Below are positions 10,221 through 16,166 of a stretch of 64,000 nt of DNA, one piece after another; the first letter of the stretch is position 1, and the number at the start of each line of letters is the position of its first letter. This stretch comes from Prevotella sp. (GTDB taxonomy: Bacteria; Bacteroidota; Bacteroidia; Bacteroidales; Bacteroidaceae): positions 1-64,000 of the forward strand of contig JAGAWQ010000008.1 of NCBI GenBank assembly GCA_017941345.1. The letters run 5' to 3'. The notes under the pieces were generated by a model that was not told the DNA's origin, made no database searches, and saw nothing but the letters and a program-made list of their open reading frames with translations. The position numbers and the translations under genes were made by a program.

Positions 10221-11176
10221 TGTCAATTCTCACCACGCGGAAGCCTACGTTCTGGTAGCCTTGCGAGCCGTCGCGCGAGTCGTCGGAATATTCTGAGCGG
10301 CACTGGTCGCTGGCGTCGTCGTCCTTGCGCGAGTCAATCAGACTGAGGAAACGTTGCCACAGACGTTCTTCGCGGTTGGTCACCATCTCGTCGACGATGC
10401 CCTGCATCTCCTCTACCAGTGACTCGTGCTTGGCCTCGCGCTCCAGTTCGCGCAGCTTAGCTTTCTTGCGGGCCACCACCTTATCGTAGCGCACGCCCAT
10501 CTGGTCGTACAATGCCTGATAGTTCTCGTCCGTCGGATTCTGCTTATAGATACGTAGCAGTTCCTTGGTCTTCTTGTCCAGCTCAGGGCGTTCCTCCTCT
10601 ACAAGGGGAGCATCAGGGTCGTCAAACTCCAGTTCGCTCTCGTCGAGGTCGAGGGGCGTAATCAGTTTGCCAGCCTCCGCCACTTGGTGAACACCGAAGT
10701 AGTGAGCCACCAGTCCGTCCTTGAATATCGAAAGCCGGTAGCCGCCGTAAAGGTCGCAAGGGAATGTCGTCACAACGTAATCCTTGCCCGTTTGGAGCGT
10801 CGAGCCGTCAGCAGCACAGAAGGTGATAATGGTCTTTACCCTCAGTAATCTCTGCGATGGTGGTTATACCATCAGTGGTCGTCAAGTTTCCAACGCCTGC
10901 TATATGGCAGTTATCTACGCTCTCCAACACCACGTGGGTCACACCCTCCATCTGGAAGTTCAGCCGGATTCCGCTGGTGAGCGATTCGCAGAACGCTTTG
11001 TCGGCATCATTAAAGACCACCTGGCCTGCCTGCTGTTCATCAGGGATAACCAGCATCTGAATCAGGTCATTCTGGGCATCGTTGACGATGGTTGGTTCGT
11101 TGTCGGCCTTATCACATGCTGTTAGTAAGGCGACTATCGTCAACAATGCCATAATACGAAATATTGTAGTGTGCAT
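10204..11176 (-). pseudogene. Frameshifted lipoprotein gene, last gene of the ECF sigma operon
   Basis: Two overlapping frames make one protein of about 323 aa. The first (11176 to 10808) has a lipoprotein signal (LLTIVALLTAC) and ends early with HYHLLCC. The second (down to 10204) contains FCAADGSTLQTGKDYVV and a charged helical region. One extra base in the T run at 10835-10837 explains the break: with one base fewer, the text reads ITEGKTIITFCAADGS. The end, CRSEYS...NVGFRVVRI, resembles the C-terminus of formylglycine-generating-enzyme-like proteins, but their core is not recognisable. Its 3' end overlaps the convergent GH28-nucleotidase gene by 17 nt. It could be a real lesion or an assembly error. 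Confidence 0.62.
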
Positions 11177-11180
11177 GGGA

Positions 11181-11663
11181 TTATCGATTTCTATTGGTTC
11201 TGCGATGATTCATACTACCAGTCCCCTGGCGATGATGACGGGCCAGTCGGCGCATCATCTGCTGCTCCAGTTCGTAGGCACGTTCAATCTGCTTCTGAGT
11301 AAGGAACTTCGAGTACTCTTTGTAGTACTTCTCGCGCAGGTTGAGAATCTTCTGGCTCTGCTCCATGCGGGCCTTGTTGGCCTGCTCAGCTTCGGCTTCA
11401 GTAGCCGTATCTGCCTGATGTCGCTTTACGCGAGGTCCCAGCGCCCATACTTCTTTTTGGTAGGCGCAATAGGTAGTGACATACTTCTGAGTCGTAGCAT
11501 CGTCGAGTGCCAGCTCGTGGGCGATGTGACGAGCCTGCTTCTCGGCTAGTTCTTCGCGGCTGATGCGCTGCTGCTTCTTACTCTGTTCTGTCTGTGCCAT
11601 TGAGGCGGTACTGCAAACGGTCATCATGATGGCGCAGATTGCTAATGATAACATCTTTTTCAT
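11181..11663 (-). CDS. Small periplasmic helical protein, Spy/CpxP-like
   Basis: 160 aa with a cleavable signal peptide (MKKMLSLAICAIMM...STASMAQ) and a mature part that is almost entirely charged and helical, including the EELAEKQARHIAHELAL and YKEYSKFLTQKQIERAYEL stretches. This is the look of the small periplasmic proteins that follow ECF sigma genes in Bacteroidetes and resemble Spy/CpxP stress chaperones. It lies 13 nt after the membrane anti-sigma candidate and 4 nt before the frameshifted lipoprotein gene, so it is in the sigma operon. A role in envelope stress is inferred from context only. Confidence 0.6.
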   Translation of the reverse strand: MKKMLSLAICAIMMTVCSTASMAQTEQSKKQQRISREELAEKQARHIAHELALDDATTQKYVTTYCAYQKEVWALGPRVKRHQADTATEAEAEQANKARMEQSQKILNLREKYYKEYSKFLTQKQIERAYELEQQMMRRLARHHRQGTGSMNHRRTNRNR

Positions 11664-11676
11664 CTTAGTTTAGTTT

Positions 11677-12030
11677 TTATGGGTTAATAAACAAATCGTC
11701 TTCTTCATACACCTGTATCAGGAAGTCCTGGTCGTCGGTAGAGAGTTGTCCAAATGCCTGTTCGACGCTGGCAAAGTCATCAGCTGACGCCAAAACGGAT
11801 TCGCTTTGGGGGAGCGTGGCACACACGACAAAGAACAAGGCTAATGTAGCGGCAACAGCAATTGCAGAACGCATGGCAATTTTAATGATGTGTGCTTTTT
11901 TGCGACTCTTGGGCTGGGTGGTCTCTACCTTGACCTCCTGCATCACATCCTCCTCGAGCTGGTCGAAGAAACTGTCGGGTACGTTGTAAGGCATCCGTTT
12001 GCCCACCTGATTGAAATCAAACTGCTTCAT
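11677..12030 (-). CDS. Single-span membrane protein, probable anti-sigma factor
   Basis: 117 aa. The N-terminal cytoplasmic part (about residues 1-48) has the pattern PYNVPDSFFDQLEEDV, common in short proteins encoded right after ECF sigma genes in Bacteroidetes. One membrane span covers about residues 50-72 (MRSAIAVAATLALFFVVCA). A short acidic periplasmic tail follows. It begins 3 nt after the sigma stop codon. No zinc-binding anti-sigma motif (HxxxCxxC) is present, so the anti-sigma role rests on gene order and topology. Confidence 0.55.
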   Translation of the reverse strand: MKQFDFNQVGKRMPYNVPDSFFDQLEEDVMQEVKVETTQPKSRKKAHIIKIAMRSAIAVAATLALFFVVCATLPQSESVLASADDFASVEQAFGQLSTDDQDFLIQVYEEDDLFINP

Positions 12031-12033
12031 ATC

Positions 12034-12573
12034 TTAGTCGTTTTTGTCCATATATTCAATGATCTTTTCCTTGGCCAGATGATAGTTCATCTTCATGCTC
12101 GCTGCCGATGAACCCGCCACCTCGGCAATCTCCTCATACGACAGTTCGTCGTAGTAGCGTAGATTGAACGCCAACTGTTGCTTGGCTGGCAGGTGAAGGA
12201 TGGCCTGTTGCAGACGGGCGGCTATGGCATCGCTGCTGTCGAAGTATTCGTCGGTCTTCGCGCTCAGTATGTTGGCAGTCACATCGTCAAGCGATAACAT
12301 CGTGGCATTTTTCAGACGTCCGAGCAACCTGAGCGCCTCGTTCGTAGCGATGCGGAAAATCCAAGCCTTGAAGGAGTTCTCCTCGCTGTATTGCCCGAAA
12401 TTCCTGAAGATGCGGATGAAGGTCTCCTGCGCGGCATCTTGGGCATCGTCGTGGCTCACCACCAGTCGGCGGATGTGCCAGTAGAGCGGTTCCTTGTAGC
12501 TCGCCATCAGCAGTCGGAATCCCCGTTCGGGGTTCTCCCGCATCGCCACTATGATATCTTTGTCGCCTGTCAT
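12034..12573 (-). CDS. ECF-family RNA polymerase sigma factor
   Basis: 179 aa from the ATG at 12573. Region 2 contains FRLLMASYKEPLYWHIRRL and the DAAQETFIRIFRN segment; region 4 has LPAKQQLAFNLRYYDELSYEEIAEV followed by the helix SSAASMKMNYHLAKEKI. A 41-residue upstream extension is possible in frame, but it would translate across the promoter-like motif at 12596-12622 and has no family similarity, so it is rejected. The gene heads an operon with the membrane protein, the Spy-like protein and the lipoprotein gene. The same 27-nt motif precedes the UGSC-like gene, suggesting that the sigma factor controls itself and that gene. Confidence 0.85.
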   Translation of the reverse strand: MTGDKDIIVAMRENPERGFRLLMASYKEPLYWHIRRLVVSHDDAQDAAQETFIRIFRNFGQYSEENSFKAWIFRIATNEALRLLGRLKNATMLSLDDVTANILSAKTDEYFDSSDAIAARLQQAILHLPAKQQLAFNLRYYDELSYEEIAEVAGSSAASMKMNYHLAKEKIIEYMDKND

Positions 12574-12595
12574 TGTTTCCGTTTTCTGTATATAT

Positions 12596-12622
12596 GACCC
12601 GCGAAACAGAAGAAAGTAAAAT
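12596..12622 (-). promoter_or_regulatory. Candidate ECF sigma promoter (copy 1, before the sigma gene)
   Basis: On the minus strand, ATTTTACTTTCTTCT is followed by GTTTCGCGGGTC, 23 nt upstream of the sigma ATG. It matches the sequence at 16125-16151 in 25 of 27 positions; both differences are transitions. The conserved part is long enough to hold a -35 and a -10 element. Confidence 0.55.
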
Positions 12623-12780
12623 CTGAGGGAAGGAAATTCTCTATGTTTTTCACAATAAAACACGGAGATGCCTTCTATAAGTTGTCCAAACGTCATCTTT
12701 CACTCAAAGAGATAATCTCTTATACTGTATAGGAGATATCTGCACGACTCGTAATAGGTATCGGAATGATTCAAAAGAGG

Positions 12781-12844
12781 TATCTCCGTAAGTAATGGAA
12801 AATACTCCGAAAGTAATGAAAAATACTCCGAACGAAATTTTCAT
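12781..12844. repeat. Three imperfect tandem repeats of 21-22 nt
   Basis: Units at about 12781-12802, 12803-12823 and 12824-12844 share TACTCCG and, in the first two, AGTAATG plus an A run. The third unit is also the left arm of the hairpin at 12822-12859. They fill part of the 321-nt gap between the ECF sigma start and the C11 protease stop; no convincing gene is in this gap. Confidence 0.6.
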
Positions 12845-12859
12845 TTCATTCGAAGTATT
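12822..12859 (-). terminator. Probable terminator of the C11 protease gene
   Basis: On the minus strand, arms at 12843-12859 and 12822-12838 pair over 17 bp with two G.U pairs, closing on a GAAA tetraloop (12839-12842). A moderately T-rich stretch follows. It lies 36 nt beyond the C11 stop codon. On the plus strand the two wobble pairs become mismatches, so the hairpin favours minus-strand RNA. Confidence 0.6.
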
Positions 12860-12894
12860 GATGGTGCTGTAGTAGCTACGATGCTTCTCAACTA

Positions 12895-13944
12895 TCATTG
12901 CCAGAACATATATTGTCCTACGGGCTGACCTTGATATTGCAGGATTTGATTGCGTGGGCCTTGCTTCGTGGTGCTGAGCCATTTGCCCCAATTGGTGAAG
13001 AGGTGCCAGTTGGTATATTCGTATGCCTCTTTGAAGGTGTAGTCCCATGCTGTCTTGGCCTGATAGTCGGCTTGGCTGCAGAGTACTACTGAGAGCGAGA
13101 ACTTAGGCAGGTCGCCGAGCGGCGACAGATGAAGCTCGCAGCGTCCGAGGATGGCTTGGTCAAGACCATTGTTCAACTCCTTAGCGATACTGATGAGCTG
13201 CGGGTCGTTGGTGTATCGTGCCACCTGGTTGGCATAGTCGCCCAGATCGTAGAAGTTGTTTTGATTCAGATACTGATAGGTGTGTACCATGGCTGTGTCT
13301 ATCTGGGATTGCATGGTGGGATAGAGCTCGATGAGTCGGTCGGTGAGCTTTTTTCCTGGCTCCATGACGCATTCGAAGAGTTTGTAGCTGCTGACCAGCT
13401 TCAGGTCGCCATTGAATTTTGTGGGCTCATAACCGCTTTCCCACTCAGGCAGCATGCCGTTAAACATCTGGAGATAGGCTTTCTCAATGTCTGTCTGCTC
13501 GCTAATGGCCTTGATGAACTGGCGAATGGGGGCTTGGTTCATGGCCAGCATGTGGCCGCTGCAGACGGTATAGTCGCAGAAGGGTGCGATGTCGAAAATG
13601 GTCTCGACGCCACCCATAAGGCAGTTATGGAAGAAGATGCTCTGGAAATGGGGCACTTTTGAATTGACGATGCCACGCAGGAATTCGTACATGTTCATGG
13701 CTTCATGTCCTGCGGGGGTGCTTATCCACTCGTCGTAGAGTACGGCACGGTTGGTTCCTGGTTGTGTGGGGTCGGCTTTACGCAGGTCTTTCTCGTAGTC
13801 TACATTCTTGTCGAATCCACCTCCATGTCCGAAGAGCAGGAAGGCATAGTTGCGAGCAGGCATATTGTCAGCGACAGAGTAGGATGTGATACCCACGACC
13901 ATCATCATGGCTGTTGCCAGCAAATAAAAAGGTTTTTTCATCAT
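12895..13944 (-). CDS. Secreted clostripain-like cysteine protease (peptidase family C11)
   Basis: 349 aa with an N-terminal signal peptide (KKPFYLLATAMMMVVGITSYSVA). The catalytic pair of the C11 family is visible: the histidine in LLFGHGGGF (about residue 40) and the cysteine in FHNCLMGGVETIF (about residue 108). The position after those motifs, with MYEFLRGI and a helical second half, also agrees with C11. These proteases cut after basic residues and are exported in gut Bacteroidetes. It stands alone between the ECF operon and the UGSC-like gene, with its own probable terminator. Substrate is unknown. Confidence 0.85.
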   Translation of the reverse strand: MMKKPFYLLATAMMMVVGITSYSVADNMPARNYAFLLFGHGGGFDKNVDYEKDLRKADPTQPGTNRAVLYDEWISTPAGHEAMNMYEFLRGIVNSKVPHFQSIFFHNCLMGGVETIFDIAPFCDYTVCSGHMLAMNQAPIRQFIKAISEQTDIEKAYLQMFNGMLPEWESGYEPTKFNGDLKLVSSYKLFECVMEPGKKLTDRLIELYPTMQSQIDTAMVHTYQYLNQNNFYDLGDYANQVARYTNDPQLISIAKELNNGLDQAILGRCELHLSPLGDLPKFSLSVVLCSQADYQAKTAWDYTFKEAYEYTNWHLFTNWGKWLSTTKQGPRNQILQYQGQPVGQYMFWQ

Positions 13945-14013
13945 TTTTTTGTATAAATTTGGTTACGACTGCAAAAAAACGAAAAAATTCTGATATAGAT
14001 ATGATTTACCCTT

Positions 14014-16086
14014 CTAATTAATGATTTTTTCAGCTTGCGAAGAACCGTCAATATAGTAATAGTGTCGAATATTGATGCCTCGTTGAATGCCGTTTGTGCG
14101 TCGACCCTGAGTGTCGTAATAATAGGTACGTACAGGAGTTTTCCGAGGTGTTGCCGACTTTGGCGTATTGACAGATGTGTGATTAGTCTCTCCGTTGGTT
14201 GGAGTCAGATACATATCCTGCAAAGCGGGATAACCCTTTGCCGCCATGAGTGCATCCCAGCCAGCAGGCAGGTCGATGCGGACGGTGGAAAAACCACCGC
14301 CAGGCATGGTTTGTACTTTGTTACGTGAGGCATCGCCTGTGATGAGGAATGCCGTCTGCCCTTTCTGCATCGTGGGAATGGTGGTCATGGTTGTAGCTTG
14401 TGTGTCGTACCATGCGGGTGTTGGTGTTTCCTCTCCATCCTCGGAGCTGATGATATGACTCAGATACTGATTGAAGGTGTGTTCTCCACCATCCTTGCGA
14501 CTGCCAGGATTAGCATAGTAATTAGCCAAGGCTCGCTCGTAGGCAGGGCGTCGTGAGTTTTCTATTAGGGCATCCTCTAAACTTACAATCGTTTGATAAC
14601 CGTCTTTCAGGATGTTAGCAACTGGTTCAGTCATCAGCACTACGCGGTTGGTAAACTGCTTGCCACTGCCCAAGGCAAACTGGCAGCGCTCGGCAATGTC
14701 CCATGCCATGAGCTGCATCACCCGCTCGGCATCGGTGGTGGAGGGTGCCATGTTGTTGCCCCACATGAGCGCCGATGCAAGGGTTACGGTATTGTCGTTG
14801 ATGTCATAACCTAACTGTTCGTTCCATGTCTGCCACCCTATACGATTGCAGGCCGTTTCGTCTTCAACCAAGCACCAAGGCTGTAAGTAGCCGAATGTAC
14901 CCATGCGGTTCTGTCCTACGTAGTATCCTGCGAGGTTCTGAAGAGCCAGCGACAGGAATCTGCTGAATGCGGTATTGGCCTCGGCGTTGATTTCGCCCTG
15001 CCCGCTGCTGATGCCTAACTGACGCGCCACAGGACCGTTGAGCCACGAATAGGGAGTCCAGGCGTGGGTGCTACCCAGCGTCCTACGGAAGTCTCCACCA
15101 GCCATTGCTTGAGTCATAGCAATGAGGATGGGCATGTACTCTGGCTTACAGCCTGCCATACAGGCGTTGACAGCCACATGCCACGTTGTCGTGTTGCGAA
15201 AGGCTTGTGGCAGCACAGCGATGGTTTCGTTCCAAGCATGGTCTGTGTATTCCAGATAGGTCAGCACTTTCTCATAGACAGGCGGATAAAACGGGGCTCC
15301 GTCGCTCCATCCCATACTGATGAAATAGGCATAGATTTCATCTAACGTACCATGATACACATCGTCGGTGATGCCACAAACGGTCTCTGATGCCGCATAC
15401 TCTTCTTGTGTGATTGGCTTCGTGAGCGCCTCGACTATCTGTGGCCACGTCACCTCACGGGTATTCTGAATAAGCTCTTCCTCTGTATGCGAGGCAAAGG
15501 CTCCTGGATAGACCGCCACACGCAGCACGGGTACACCATTGTTGCGGGCTGTATAGCGTGCCTCTTCGTCAAAGCCTGGTGCAGTGACGATGACTGACGG
15601 TATGCCCAAGCGTTCTGCCACGATGCATGAGCCTGTCTCCTTGGGGGTGCAGATGCCGCATCCGCCATTGCCAGCAATGACTGCATCGACCTTAAGGTTG
15701 ATAAGACGCTGGCGGAACTGCTCTGTCGATTGTCGTGTGATGCCTGGTGCAGGATAAGGCCCGGCAATAGGCAGTTCGTCGTACATGATGACTTTAGCCG
15801 TGGGATAGTGCTCCTTGATGAGCCGCTGCAGTTCAGGGTGTGTGATGTTATACATGAAGTCCTCGCCCACAATGGCGATGGTCTTACCGTCGAGGCTCGA
15901 CAGACGCGGAGCCATCTCTATTGGCTCGACTGTAGAGAAGCCCATAGGGCTCACTACATTAAACTTGGCCACGCCTGATGCATCGGGGTCGCACGAGTCA
16001 TCACACTGGAAACGGTCGCTTTGTGCCTGCATTTCGATAGAACAAATGGCCAAAGCCATTGTCAATAGTCGTCTCATTTGTTTCAT
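14014..16086 (-). CDS. Exported two-domain protein resembling UGSC-motif (seleno)proteins, cysteine form
   Basis: 690 aa with a signal peptide (about residues 1-22). Residues about 65-220 resemble the UGSC domain: GKTIAIVGEDF, then VDAVIAGNGGCGICT and TGSCIVAERLGIPSVIV. CGIC would stand in place of Sec-Gly-Ser-Cys. Residues about 245-490 resemble the partner domain found with UGSC (MGWSDGAPFYPP, VNACMAGCKPEYMP, LNGPVARQLGI). The last 45 residues (YYYDTQGRR...) look like a Bacteroidetes C-terminal sorting or anchoring tail. The family's reaction is not established; a thiol-redox role is inferred from the CxxC. The gene has a near copy of the ECF sigma upstream motif, 39 nt before its ATG. Confidence 0.6.
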   Translation of the reverse strand: MKQMRRLLTMALAICSIEMQAQSDRFQCDDSCDPDASGVAKFNVVSPMGFSTVEPIEMAPRLSSLDGKTIAIVGEDFMYNITHPELQRLIKEHYPTAKVIMYDELPIAGPYPAPGITRQSTEQFRQRLINLKVDAVIAGNGGCGICTPKETGSCIVAERLGIPSVIVTAPGFDEEARYTARNNGVPVLRVAVYPGAFASHTEEELIQNTREVTWPQIVEALTKPITQEEYAASETVCGITDDVYHGTLDEIYAYFISMGWSDGAPFYPPVYEKVLTYLEYTDHAWNETIAVLPQAFRNTTTWHVAVNACMAGCKPEYMPILIAMTQAMAGGDFRRTLGSTHAWTPYSWLNGPVARQLGISSGQGEINAEANTAFSRFLSLALQNLAGYYVGQNRMGTFGYLQPWCLVEDETACNRIGWQTWNEQLGYDINDNTVTLASALMWGNNMAPSTTDAERVMQLMAWDIAERCQFALGSGKQFTNRVVLMTEPVANILKDGYQTIVSLEDALIENSRRPAYERALANYYANPGSRKDGGEHTFNQYLSHIISSEDGEETPTPAWYDTQATTMTTIPTMQKGQTAFLITGDASRNKVQTMPGGGFSTVRIDLPAGWDALMAAKGYPALQDMYLTPTNGETNHTSVNTPKSATPRKTPVRTYYYDTQGRRTNGIQRGINIRHYYYIDGSSQAEKIIN

Positions 16087-16124
16087 GCTAATGGGTCTTT
16101 GATGTATGTTACTCTATTATCAAA

Positions 16125-16151
16125 GACCTGCGAAATAGAAGAAAGTAAAAT
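16125..16151 (-). promoter_or_regulatory. Candidate ECF sigma promoter (copy 2, before the UGSC-like gene)
   Basis: Minus-strand ATTTTACTTTCTTCT followed by ATTTCGCAGGTC, 39 nt upstream of the ATG at 16086. It is the near twin of 12596-12622; sequence outside the motif is not similar, which argues for a functional site rather than a copied segment. Confidence 0.55.
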
Positions 16152-16166
16152 TTGCAAGGTTACTCC

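Noticed and set aside
10830..10842. Programmed ribosomal frameshift
   Set aside because: The T3 run is not a recognised slippery heptamer and no stimulatory hairpin was seen; a simple base insertion is the simpler reading.
12704..13048. Minus-strand 114-codon frame with FGVFFIT repeats
   Set aside because: It overlaps the C11 protease end in another frame and translates the 21-nt repeats and terminator.
15600..15680. Selenocysteine codon in the UGSC-like gene
   Set aside because: The relevant positions are ordinary Cys codons in an uninterrupted frame, so no recoding is needed.
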